Source: CAZYBC01 sp964645645 | GTDB taxonomy: Bacteria; Patescibacteriota; Microgenomatia; UBA1400; PJMF01 | DNA: 40,801 bases | Assembly: GCA_964645645.1 (NCBI GenBank) | Contig: CAZYBC010000009.1 | Span: 1-40,801 of the forward strand | Direction: 5' to 3' | Shown here: positions 28,333-36,762 of the stretch, in pieces | Layout of the letters: each line of letters opens with the position of its first letter | Numbering within the stretch: the stretch's first letter is position 1 | Position numbers and translations under genes: made by a program | Notes under the pieces: model-generated | Database searches by the model: none | What the model was told of the DNA's origin: nothing | Seen by the model: only the letters and a program-made list of their open reading frames with translations

Positions 28333-29271
28333 ATGTACCAAGTTATTAGCATTGGCTCTGCATTAGTAGATATTTTTATTCATTCTCAACAATTTAAAAC
28401 TACTCAACTTGAAGGAGTTTCTCAGATGTATTTTAAATCTGGTGAAAAACTAGAGATGGATAGTCTTAAAGTAGTGAGTGGTGGTGGCGCAAGTAATACT
28501 GCTGTAGCTTTTGCGCGTTTGGGTTTTAAAACAGGTGTTATCTGTGAGACAGGTCAAGATCATTTTGGCTGTATGGTGCTAAGAGAGTTTATGCAAGAAG
28601 AAGTAGAAACAAGTTTGGTTGTTCGTGAAAAATTAGAACAAACAGGAGGCAGTGTTATTTTAGTTGATTCACAAGGAGAAAGAACGGTCATGGTTCACCG
28701 AGGAGCTTCTTCAATGTTAGATCCTTATGATATTCCTACTTATTGGACTAGCCAAGCCCAGTGGATTCATCTTTCCAGCATTGCAGGAAGACAAGCTACT
28801 TTAGAAAAAATTTTTATGTTAGTTGATAAAAATCAACTTAATTTGTCCTGGAATCCTGGTAAAGCTGAGTTGACTTTATTGGCAGAAGGTAAAATTAAAG
28901 CAAAAAATATTCCTTGCCGTCTTTTTTTTGTTAACAAAGAAGAATGGGAAATGATTGGGGCTATTCATCATGAAATTTTAGAACACTTTAGTCAAATTAT
29001 TGTTACAAATAGTAATAAAGGTGGCGAAATTTTTATTGGTAAAACTAAACATATCCAATATCAGGCTTCATCAATCAAAACAGTAGATAATACCGGGGCC
29101 GGAGATGCTTTTGCGGCTACTTATAGTGCTGCTACGTTGTTAGGTAACAGTCCAGAAGATGCTTTGGCTTGGGCCAAGACTAATGCTGCTAGTGTAGTGT
29201 CCTTTTATGGGGCAAAGCCTGGATTATTAAGAAGAAGTCAATTAGAGTATCAGTTAAAGAGTGAAATTTAG
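28333..29271 (+). CDS. PfkB-family carbohydrate kinase
   Basis: A 312-aa ribokinase-like kinase. The N-terminal GG region (VVSGGGASNTAVAFARLGF) and the C-terminal signature DNTGAGDAFAATYSAA with the catalytic Asp are complete. The sugar or nucleoside substrate is unknown. The start at 28333 (MYQVISIGSALVDIFIH) fits the family's first strand and the leaderless promoter; an upstream ATG at 28297 would add 12 residues that overlap the promoter. Its stop overlaps by 4 nt the stop of the convergent gene. Confidence 0.9.
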   Translation: MYQVISIGSALVDIFIHSQQFKTTQLEGVSQMYFKSGEKLEMDSLKVVSGGGASNTAVAFARLGFKTGVICETGQDHFGCMVLREFMQEEVETSLVVREKLEQTGGSVILVDSQGERTVMVHRGASSMLDPYDIPTYWTSQAQWIHLSSIAGRQATLEKIFMLVDKNQLNLSWNPGKAELTLLAEGKIKAKNIPCRLFFVNKEEWEMIGAIHHEILEHFSQIIVTNSNKGGEIFIGKTKHIQYQASSIKTVDNTGAGDAFAATYSAATLLGNSPEDALAWAKTNAASVVSFYGAKPGLLRRSQLEYQLKSEI

Positions 29272-29963
29272 ACTAAACTCAAAATACTTTGTTCTATTAT
29301 ATATTTTCTAATTTTTTCTGTTGCTAGATGAGGAATTTCTAAAGTTAGATTTTTTTCTGCTCCAGCTTGTAAGCTAGCCCAGGTTTCAAAAGTTTCCTTA
29401 AAAGTTTCAGTTTGTGGATTAAAAGTAAACACTCCATTTGTAAAATTAACTCCCAGCGCAGAATCATTGGGATCATCTTTGCCATTTAACAAATTTATCC
29501 CTTTTACTTGCATGTTTTTTTGCCAAGCTTGTATTTTTTTATCTTCTGCTAAAGCCGTGCCAGCGTAAAGATAAGCTTTTGATTTTTCTAAATCTTCGTG
29601 AATAGTTAAGACAGTTTTATAAGGAGAAAATTTTTGTACTAAAGATTTAATTGCCAACACTTCTTGATCGGTATTTTGATTATCAGCAAAACAACGATTA
29701 ACATCAATTCCTTGAGCATTACAACGATTTTTTAATTGACAGGCGGAAGGTGATAATTGGGGAATCAATAAAAATTGAGGTAATTGATTATGGATTTTTA
29801 AGATAGTCTTAATTAATAAAGGAATTACACGATATTCATTACCATGCAAACCAGATCCTAATAGCAGTTTTGGATTAGGACCAGATAAGTAATAGCTTAA
29901 TCCTTGATGATAATAAGGAGTTAGTTTAATAGAAGCTAAAAGTTGTTGATAATTTTGTACCAT
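29268..29963 (-). CDS. M14-type zinc carboxypeptidase/deacylase-like protein
   Basis: A 231-aa protein of the M14/AstE-AspA type. Zinc ligands are H40 and E43 in GLHGNE and H122 in LTIHED; N89-R90 in GIDVNRCF is the substrate-carboxylate site; the general base is the Glu of LTLEIPH near residue 213. No signal peptide, so it acts inside the cell. It could cleave a peptide or remove an acyl group from an amino acid; not decidable. Reverse strand, with a TATAAT on that strand at 29979-29974, 10 nt before the ATG. Confidence 0.8.
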   Translation of the reverse strand: MVQNYQQLLASIKLTPYYHQGLSYYLSGPNPKLLLGSGLHGNEYRVIPLLIKTILKIHNQLPQFLLIPQLSPSACQLKNRCNAQGIDVNRCFADNQNTDQEVLAIKSLVQKFSPYKTVLTIHEDLEKSKAYLYAGTALAEDKKIQAWQKNMQVKGINLLNGKDDPNDSALGVNFTNGVFTFNPQTETFKETFETWASLQAGAEKNLTLEIPHLATEKIRKYIIEQSILSLV

Positions 29964-29973
29964 AACCAGCGAG

Positions 29974-29979
29974 ATTATA
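29974..29979 (-). promoter_or_regulatory. Reverse-strand -10 box, near-leaderless type
   Basis: TATAAT on the minus strand, 10 nt before the ATG at 29963. Confidence 0.5.
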
Positions 29980-30049
29980 CTTTTCTAGTTACCGCTTTAC
30001 AAAACCACTTCTTTTTCTTTATCATAGAATTAAGAAAGAATTCTTGTCT

Positions 30050-30655
30050 ATGAAAAAGATCCTGTCCTTATTTATCTTTTTACTTAGTTTTTGGTTAGTG
30101 GTTAAACCAGTTATGGCTGCAACTTTAAGTCTAGATGCGATTGGTGAAGATTCTGTAGAAGGGACAGTGTTTACCAGCTGGACTTACGCTGATGTTAACC
30201 CTATCTTAATGGGTAAAGCCTCTCCCAATGCCTCAGTTTCTATTAAAATTGATGATCTAACTAATACTGTTACAGCTGATACTAGTGGAGAATGGACTTT
30301 TATTCCTACTACTCTTACTGATGGGACTTATACAATTATTATTACTTCTGGTGTAGAAAGTATGACCTTTGATTTAAGTATCGGCGCAACTTCTACCACG
30401 ACTTCTTCTAGTACTACAACCAGTACGACAACCACTACTCCAACTGCTATCCCCACTACTAAAGTTTCTACTACAACAACTTCTAGTACAACTAGTACCA
30501 GCTCTGCTACTACTGAAATCGGTAGAGGTGGCGCTAGTAGCGAAACCACCACTTTGCCTCAAACTGGTGCTGTAGAACAAACTTTCTTTGTTTTCTCAGC
30601 AGGTTTATTTTTATTAGGAATTGGTTTAATGGCTAGAACTAAGATTCATAGCTAA
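30050..30655 (+). CDS. Secreted LPXTG-anchored surface protein with Ig-like domain
   Basis: A 201-aa exported protein. Signal peptide 1-23 (MKKILSLFIFLLSFWLV.. with VMA-A cleavage). A bacterial Ig-like domain (~30-108, GKASPNASVSIKID; DTSGEWTFIPTTL) follows, then a Ser/Thr-only stalk (~110-155). The sorting signal is LPQTG at 169-173, then a hydrophobic span and a basic tail (ARTKIHS). Sortase would link it to the cell wall, which implies a single-membrane, wall-bearing cell. A TTG at 30044 could add two residues, but the ATG fits the signal peptide better. No sortase gene in the window. Confidence 0.85.
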   Translation: MKKILSLFIFLLSFWLVVKPVMAATLSLDAIGEDSVEGTVFTSWTYADVNPILMGKASPNASVSIKIDDLTNTVTADTSGEWTFIPTTLTDGTYTIIITSGVESMTFDLSIGATSTTTSSSTTTSTTTTTPTAIPTTKVSTTTTSSTTSTSSATTEIGRGGASSETTTLPQTGAVEQTFFVFSAGLFLLGIGLMARTKIHS

Positions 30656-30679
30656 ATATAAGCACAAGCGAGTTTAAGC

Positions 30680-31738
30680 ATGGCAGATTATAAACAACTT
30701 TTGAGCGAAGAGATTCAAGCTTTAAAGGATAAAATCCTCAAGGCTCAGCTTCCTGATGAATTAAAATTAAAGGTTGACCGTGATTTAGTGTCCTTAGAGC
30801 GTTCGGTGGAGTTGGGTAGTTATGATGAAAAGTATGAAAAAGTTTCTAAATATATTGATTGGGTTTTGAAAATTCCTTGGTCAGTGCAAACAACAGATAA
30901 TCTTGATATTCAAAAAGCCAAACAAATTTTTAACGAGCATCATTTTGGCATGCAAGAAGTTAAAGATCGTTTTTTGGAATATATTGCAGTGCTTAATCTT
31001 CGCCAAAGTCAGTTTAGCCAAGAGCAATTTTCCGCGCCTGTGTTGTTATTAGTTGGTTTAGTTGGTACTGGTAAGACAACTTTTGCCTATTCTCTGGCTG
31101 AAGCCTTAGGTAGAAAAATTGTCAGAATTCCTTTTGGTGGCATGAGTTCATCTAAAGAATTACGGGGTGACTCACGACTTTTGTTAGGTAGTGAGCCAGG
31201 CCAAATTATCAAAGGCGTTTGTTCAACTGGCGTGAATAATCCAGTTATTTTGCTAGATGAAATTGATCGTTCTAGTGATGAAGCAAACCGAGATATTATG
31301 GGTGTTTTAGTAGAATTACTTGATCCCGCTCAAAACAATCATTTTGTTGATACTTATGTTGATTATCCAATTAATCTTAGCCAAGCTATTTTTATTGCTA
31401 CAGCTAATAATACCACCAAAATTGCTACTGCTGTTTTAGACAGAATGGAAAAAATTAGCATGCCCTCTTACACCGACGAGGAAAAAATTGTGATTGCCCA
31501 AAAATATATTTTGCCTAAGCTCTTTAAAGAAGCTGGTATCAAACCAGAACAATTTATTATTCAAAACGATGTTTGGTCAGATATGGTTAGACCACTGGGT
31601 TTTGATGCCGGTATCCGTACACTGCAACGCAATTTGCAGGGAGCAATCCGTAAAGCAGCAAGAATTATTGTGGAACGAGGTTTTGACCGAGTCATTATCT
31701 CTAAAGATAATGCCAAGATTTTCTTGCCAAGGTATTAA
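30680..31738 (+). CDS. Lon-type AAA+ ATPase lacking the protease domain
   Basis: A 352-aa protein matching the ATPase core of Lon: the helical stretch with KYIDWVLKIPWS and HHFGMQEVKDRFLEYIAVL, Walker A GLVGTGKT (126-133), PFGGMSSSKELRGDSR, Walker B LLDEID (D193-E194), TAN sensor and LDRMEKI. Both the N-terminal substrate domain and the C-terminal Ser-Lys protease domain are absent. So it should unfold or remodel proteins, perhaps for another partner. Translation stops at 31738, but the +1 frame continues with protein-like sequence to 31802, which may mark a frameshift. Confidence 0.85.
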   Translation: MADYKQLLSEEIQALKDKILKAQLPDELKLKVDRDLVSLERSVELGSYDEKYEKVSKYIDWVLKIPWSVQTTDNLDIQKAKQIFNEHHFGMQEVKDRFLEYIAVLNLRQSQFSQEQFSAPVLLLVGLVGTGKTTFAYSLAEALGRKIVRIPFGGMSSSKELRGDSRLLLGSEPGQIIKGVCSTGVNNPVILLDEIDRSSDEANRDIMGVLVELLDPAQNNHFVDTYVDYPINLSQAIFIATANNTTKIATAVLDRMEKISMPSYTDEEKIVIAQKYILPKLFKEAGIKPEQFIIQNDVWSDMVRPLGFDAGIRTLQRNLQGAIRKAARIIVERGFDRVIISKDNAKIFLPRY

Positions 31739-31840
31739 AAGAGTTTCTTTAGCCGGAAATCTGGTTAAAAAAATAGCTGAAGTAGTTGAATTAGACAATT
31801 AAATAGTTGATAATGAAATTAAATTAAAAAGAAAGTAATT

Positions 31841-34786
31841 ATGAGTGAAGAATCTAAATTTTCTCCAGAAGATTTAACTTGGAGTGCACATCCAGATAAG
31901 GAATTAGAAGATTTTACTGCCAGCTTTGATGCCAGTAGAAAAAAAATCTCTGAGGCAGTTAGTGCAGCTGAGCAACAACGTGAGCAAAATGAAAGCCCTG
32001 TTCAACCTGAAGCAGAAACTAACGAGCGCCCACGCCCAATCTCAAGAATTTTAAATGGCGTACGCGAATTTTTCAAAAAACATGCTACTGAAGCAACAAA
32101 TCGTTTAAGCGGTTTATTTAATGAAATTAAAGCCAAAGTTGGAGAAGCAGTATCTCCAATGAATGAACAAAAGGTGGATGCTTTGCTAGCCACTGACTTT
32201 ACTCAATTAGATGAAAAAACCGCTAAGTCTAAATTGGCAGCAGTAGAAAAATATAGAGCAGCTCTGGAGAAGAAAAAGACACAGAACAAAAATGACTATA
32301 CAAGCTTAATGAGAAAAAGTGCTAGTGGACTTGAGACTCAAAAAGAAATAAATGCTTACTACGCACAAGTCAAAAAATTAAATGAAGAAAAAGAATCACT
32401 TGCCATATTAATAGATAAAGTTGATAGTTTAGCTGAACGTTTAAGAGCACGGGCCGGATATTTAGCTGGTCAGGCTCAAGCCGAAGCCCCAGCCGCTGAA
32501 CCAGCTTCAACCCCAACTTCAGCAGAAAAAGCTGACAAAAAACCTGGCTTTTTTGCTTGGTTAAACAAACTATTCTCCAAAAAAACAGGTGAACCTGTAG
32601 ATACAGCGGATGTTGACCCAGAACAAAGAGATTTGCTGGTTGAGGTAGGAATTATTAATCGCGAAGGTAAACCAAATTTCAAAAAGGAAAGAAATGAATT
32701 TTTAAAGTTAAAAACAGGAATTGAACAGAAAATTGCAGCTTTTAAAAAACAGCTATTAACTTTAACAGAGCAGAAAGATCAAGCGCTAACCAAAGGAGAT
32801 AATGGAACTGTTTTTAGAATAGATGGAGAAATTAGAGCTTTAAATGAAAGAATTGATTCAGCTAATGAATTGTTAGCTTCGGTCAAAAATCAACTAAACG
32901 AACTTGCCGCCAGAGCTCAACAAGAAAAACAAGAAGACCGCAAGCTGGCTGCTGATCGCGTTAAAGATTTATTAAGTGAAGAAGATAACCAACTTACCAC
33001 TTCACAATTAAACAAACTCTACGAAGAATTGCAAAAACCAGATTTAGACAAAGATCAACGCCTACATCATTTAGTTGTGCTTTATTTATATAGCAGAATT
33101 GGTTTAATTTTAGGCCCAATCAATCTTAAACAATCTTATGGTTTGTTAAATGAAAAAGGGATTACTATTTCTGCTCTAAATCAAGTTAAAAAAGAATTGC
33201 ACTTAGAACCAGTCTTAACTGAAAAAGATAAAAAAGATAAGGCTTATCAGATGGGACTTCGTCTTGGATCTCTTATAGGAAGAACAACAGAACAAGCTGG
33301 TAAAAAGAAAGAAACTCTTTTAGGTAACTTAAATGCTTTATTTAGAAGAGGTCCTAAGTCAACTGAAGTTTCAGAAGCTGAATTAACCCCAGCTCAAAAA
33401 GAACTTGAAGAAGCCGCAGATCAAGCTAAAGTCAAACTTCAGGCTAAAGGTATATGGGGTTTATTAATTAATGCCCCAGCTATGATTGAAGGGTTAGAAT
33501 CTTCAGTAGAAAAATTGGCTGCAGTAGCAATCATGTTTAAAGATGCTCAAAAACAATATACTGACGAGCAACAAGTTGAATTAGCTGATGCTGGTTTTAG
33601 TGATGAAGTTTTAGCTGTTTTGAGAAAACGCTACGAAGCTGAAGATAAAGCCAGACTTGGGCTCAATCAAGCCCAAGAAATAGGTTTGCGTTTGCTTGGT
33701 TCTCTAGAAGCCATGAATGAAAAATCTAAGAGAGAAAAGGCTAAAAGAGCAGAAGAAAGAGAAGCTGAAAAACAAAGTAAAGCGGATTATAAGAAGGTTG
33801 GAGAGAAGCTTAAAGAAGCGAGAAATAAATTAAAAGATTTGGAAAGAAAGATTGCCGATAGTAAAAATCTGTTGATAAATTTAACAGGATATGACTTCAT
33901 TAAAGAAAAAGCTAATTTAGAACAATTAGAGTCAGCTAAGCTTGATTTACAAACTGAAATTAATGGCTTAGAAACAACTTTTGCTCAGCTAAAGAAAGAA
34001 AAGAAGGAACGTGACTTGAGTTTAAGAAAGGATTTAGTTTTAGCCATTATTGGGGCCTCTATGATTGAAATTGGTATTTTATTAGGCAGTGGTCAAGCTC
34101 AAGAAAATCTACGATGGGTTTTAGAGTCTCTGCGTGCTCTATTTGAAAAGAATCCCAATGCTGATGTTAGTCAGTTCCGAGCTATGGGTGATAATATCTC
34201 TAGGCTTAATCCTAATGCTGGAAAATTATTCCACAATATTACTGAAAGTATCTTTTCTGGAGCTCGCCAATTAGGCCAAGTTGCTGAACAGGCTCAGGCT
34301 CAAGCAGATAAGGTAGATGCGGCCAAAGAATTTTCCAGAACTTTATCTGAGACAGTAAGAGATATGGCTGGTGCAGCCCAAAAATTAGCTGAACAAGCCA
34401 GTGGTGTAAAAGAAGCTCTCGCTTCAGTTAAATTACCAGAATTAAATTTTGTTGATCAATTTAAGAATATTTTAACTAATGTTAATGTTCCGGCTGGTGG
34501 TAATGTTTGGGATAAAGTAGTACCAGAGATAAGAAATATTTTTGGAGTTTCTGAGAACATGTGGAGAACTGCTAGTGCAGATCAGGCTCAATTTATTATG
34601 GATGCCTTAAAAGATTTGTTCCCTGAATTAAACAATGTTTCCCCAGGAGTTCATGACTTCTCTAATCTTTTAGGTAATGAAAATGTTAGGCAAGCTTTCC
34701 AGCGCTTATTTGAAAGTAAAAACGCTCAGGAAGCTCAATCTATTGTTGACCAATTAAAAAATTTAAGAGCAGCTGGAGTTTTCTAA
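31841..34786 (+). CDS. Large coiled-coil protein with one membrane segment
   Basis: A 981-aa protein, mostly charged alpha-helix and coiled coil rich in Glu, Lys, Ala and Gln. An Ala/Pro-rich linker (~208-232) breaks the first third. Strong coiled coil occurs at ~625-725. A single hydrophobic helix (~733-750, LVLAIIGASMIEIGILLGSG) lies before a Gln/Ala/Asn-rich C-terminal domain (~755-981). No Walker motif, SMC hinge or signal peptide is seen, and I recognise no family. A strong terminator follows. Neighbours are a Lon-like ATPase and a 586-aa multi-pass protein, perhaps one envelope or division-related set. Confidence 0.75.
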   Translation: MSEESKFSPEDLTWSAHPDKELEDFTASFDASRKKISEAVSAAEQQREQNESPVQPEAETNERPRPISRILNGVREFFKKHATEATNRLSGLFNEIKAKVGEAVSPMNEQKVDALLATDFTQLDEKTAKSKLAAVEKYRAALEKKKTQNKNDYTSLMRKSASGLETQKEINAYYAQVKKLNEEKESLAILIDKVDSLAERLRARAGYLAGQAQAEAPAAEPASTPTSAEKADKKPGFFAWLNKLFSKKTGEPVDTADVDPEQRDLLVEVGIINREGKPNFKKERNEFLKLKTGIEQKIAAFKKQLLTLTEQKDQALTKGDNGTVFRIDGEIRALNERIDSANELLASVKNQLNELAARAQQEKQEDRKLAADRVKDLLSEEDNQLTTSQLNKLYEELQKPDLDKDQRLHHLVVLYLYSRIGLILGPINLKQSYGLLNEKGITISALNQVKKELHLEPVLTEKDKKDKAYQMGLRLGSLIGRTTEQAGKKKETLLGNLNALFRRGPKSTEVSEAELTPAQKELEEAADQAKVKLQAKGIWGLLINAPAMIEGLESSVEKLAAVAIMFKDAQKQYTDEQQVELADAGFSDEVLAVLRKRYEAEDKARLGLNQAQEIGLRLLGSLEAMNEKSKREKAKRAEEREAEKQSKADYKKVGEKLKEARNKLKDLERKIADSKNLLINLTGYDFIKEKANLEQLESAKLDLQTEINGLETTFAQLKKEKKERDLSLRKDLVLAIIGASMIEIGILLGSGQAQENLRWVLESLRALFEKNPNADVSQFRAMGDNISRLNPNAGKLFHNITESIFSGARQLGQVAEQAQAQADKVDAAKEFSRTLSETVRDMAGAAQKLAEQASGVKEALASVKLPELNFVDQFKNILTNVNVPAGGNVWDKVVPEIRNIFGVSENMWRTASADQAQFIMDALKDLFPELNNVSPGVHDFSNLLGNENVRQAFQRLFESKNAQEAQSIVDQLKNLRAAGVF

Positions 34787-34809
34787 ACTCTCACCTTTTA
34801 AGCTTTACC

Positions 34810-34834
34810 AGAGCCGGCTCACGCCGGCTCTTTT
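34810..34834 (+). terminator. Intrinsic terminator after the coiled-coil gene
   Basis: AGAGCCGGC-TCAC-GCCGGCTCT with four T residues; a perfect GC-rich stem. Confidence 0.92.
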
Positions 34835-34887
34835 AATCTATAATTTGTCATTTAAATAATAAACTATTAAACTGGCCATTTGCCATA

Positions 34888-34893
34888 TATAAT
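34888..34893 (+). promoter_or_regulatory. -10 box for the 586-aa membrane protein gene
   Basis: A perfect TATAAT about 100 nt before the ATG at 34993. No convincing -35. The leader is AT-rich with no strong structure. Confidence 0.5.
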
Positions 34894-34992
34894 AGACTTA
34901 GATTAGATTTTTTACGCAATAATCTTTAATTAAAAAAATTTTATTTCGCAAATAATTTATTTTAGATATATCCATTAGAAAAGAATTATCAG

Positions 34993-36753
34993 ATGTCAGA
35001 CCAAGATCAAATTTTTGACCAAAGCAGCAAACCAGAGACATTTACTAAAGAAGCTCAAGAAACTTTGTTGGAAATGTCTACAGCTGATCCAGATAAAAAT
35101 GTAGTTAAAGATTTACCAGCATTTGCACAATTTTTTAACGAATATTTAGAGGCTTATCAACAAGCCAGACAGTACGAAAAAAAGGCTAGTTTATCACCAA
35201 TTAGAGTGGATGAATTAGCTAGCCGAGTGGCAAAATTCTATGAAGGCTTACGCAGGATTATAGACTGGAAAGAAGAACACTTAGTCCGTCGCACAGCGAT
35301 AGAAAGAATTCTTAAACGCAGTTTATTACCAGAAATTTCTGGCTTTAATGTTTTGGATGCCAAAAAATTAGCCGAGCCATTGGTTTTAGAATTAATCAGA
35401 AGTGGCTATTTTAGTAATGGCAAAATTCCTCAAGATAAAATTGAACAAGTTGAAGCAGTGTTAGCCAGATATATTTATGTCATTAATCATAATCCAATGA
35501 TTGCTAATTCTCATTTAGCTGACAACCTTAAAGTTAAACAAAAAATCAATTTTTTTACTTGGGTTTTGGAAATTGCTGCCTGCGAAGTTGAGCAAACCAT
35601 GGATCCTGCTTATAAGCAGAATGCCTTGCTCAATTTAATGACCAATACCATGTATACCAGAATTAAGCTGGTGCCTAAAGATAAACTCAGTGAACAAGAT
35701 AAGTTAATTCAGATTTACATTGCGGTGCAAAGAACTTTATTTAGTATGGATGATCCGTTTATCAGTTATAACTTGATGAAGATTCATTATCCAACTTGGT
35801 TTGCTGGTGAACAAGCTACAATTGAATGGTTTGCCGCTAATATTAATCAAGTTCAAGAAACTTTAGAAACAGATTTAAATCATCCCTTGTCTAAATATTT
35901 TTATAGTTTATGCGAAAGACTAGATGCATCTTATTTAACAGTTAGTGACGTAGCTGATCGGGCTATTCAAGAAAAAAAAGATTTATTGTTAAGTTTTCAA
36001 GACGAAGAATTATTAGAACCGTTAATTGATGAAGTTTATGATGCCAGAGAAGCTACTTTAAAAGGTCGCTTAATGCGCTCGGCAATTTATTCTACTTTAT
36101 CGATTTTTTTAAGTAGCATTGCTAGCTATATTATTTTTGAAGGGCCAGTAGCCAAATTTGTTCATGGTAATTTCAGTCCCTTTGCCTTAGCTGTTGATAT
36201 TGCGGTGCCTACGGCCATTATGTTTTTCTTGGTTTCAATTATCAAGCCACCGCCAAAAAAGTCTAATTTACCTAAGCTTAAAGAAGAAGTCAAAAAAGTG
36301 ATTTTTAAAGAATATGAATCAGATACAATTGTGATCAATTTTAATAAAAAAACTAATATCATTTTAAGATCAATCTTTTTATTGATTTCTTTAGCCGCTG
36401 GCAGTGTGACAGCTTTTGGCATTTATAGTGTTTTTAAATGGGGTCGTGTGCCCTGGACATCTCTTTACATTGATACCATTACCGTTGGGATGATTATTTT
36501 TGCAGCGATGGGTATTCGTGATAAATCTAAAGAAATGAGTGTTGAAGAAGGTGGTCGGCTTGTGGATTTTATTATTGACTTATTTACTATTCCTTTGGCC
36601 AAAGTTGGTCAATGGTTTGCCAGAGTCTGGCGAGAATACAATATTTTTAGTATCTTCTTCACAGTCTTAGTTGATACACCTTTTAGTGTTTTGATTGGGA
36701 TTATTGAAGATTGGCGAGGTTTTCTCAAAGATGCTAAAAATGAAATTAGATAG
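34993..36753 (+). CDS. Multi-pass membrane protein of unknown function, 586 aa
   Basis: The first ~355 residues are soluble and helical (including EYLEAYQQARQYEKKA and ATIEWFAANINQVQETL). Then come membrane segments near 362-385, 396-418, 455-478, 488-509 and 551-572, with a Lys-rich cytoplasmic loop between the second and third (IIKPPPKKSNLPKLKEE). The ending DTPFSVLIGIIEDWRGFLKDA may be amphipathic. No catalytic motif or family is recognised. It lies 10 nt before the RNase J gene, so they are probably one transcript; RNase J may thus be coupled to a membrane protein, which is speculative. Confidence 0.75.
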   Translation: MSDQDQIFDQSSKPETFTKEAQETLLEMSTADPDKNVVKDLPAFAQFFNEYLEAYQQARQYEKKASLSPIRVDELASRVAKFYEGLRRIIDWKEEHLVRRTAIERILKRSLLPEISGFNVLDAKKLAEPLVLELIRSGYFSNGKIPQDKIEQVEAVLARYIYVINHNPMIANSHLADNLKVKQKINFFTWVLEIAACEVEQTMDPAYKQNALLNLMTNTMYTRIKLVPKDKLSEQDKLIQIYIAVQRTLFSMDDPFISYNLMKIHYPTWFAGEQATIEWFAANINQVQETLETDLNHPLSKYFYSLCERLDASYLTVSDVADRAIQEKKDLLLSFQDEELLEPLIDEVYDAREATLKGRLMRSAIYSTLSIFLSSIASYIIFEGPVAKFVHGNFSPFALAVDIAVPTAIMFFLVSIIKPPPKKSNLPKLKEEVKKVIFKEYESDTIVINFNKKTNIILRSIFLLISLAAGSVTAFGIYSVFKWGRVPWTSLYIDTITVGMIIFAAMGIRDKSKEMSVEEGGRLVDFIIDLFTIPLAKVGQWFARVWREYNIFSIFFTVLVDTPFSVLIGIIEDWRGFLKDAKNEIR

Positions 36754-36762
36754 AAAGGTTTT

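Noticed and set aside
30328..30580. Reverse-strand open frames opposite the Ser/Thr stalk of the LPXTG protein
   Set aside because: Low-complexity valine- or serine/arginine-rich translations caused by the ACT/ACA-rich stalk codons.
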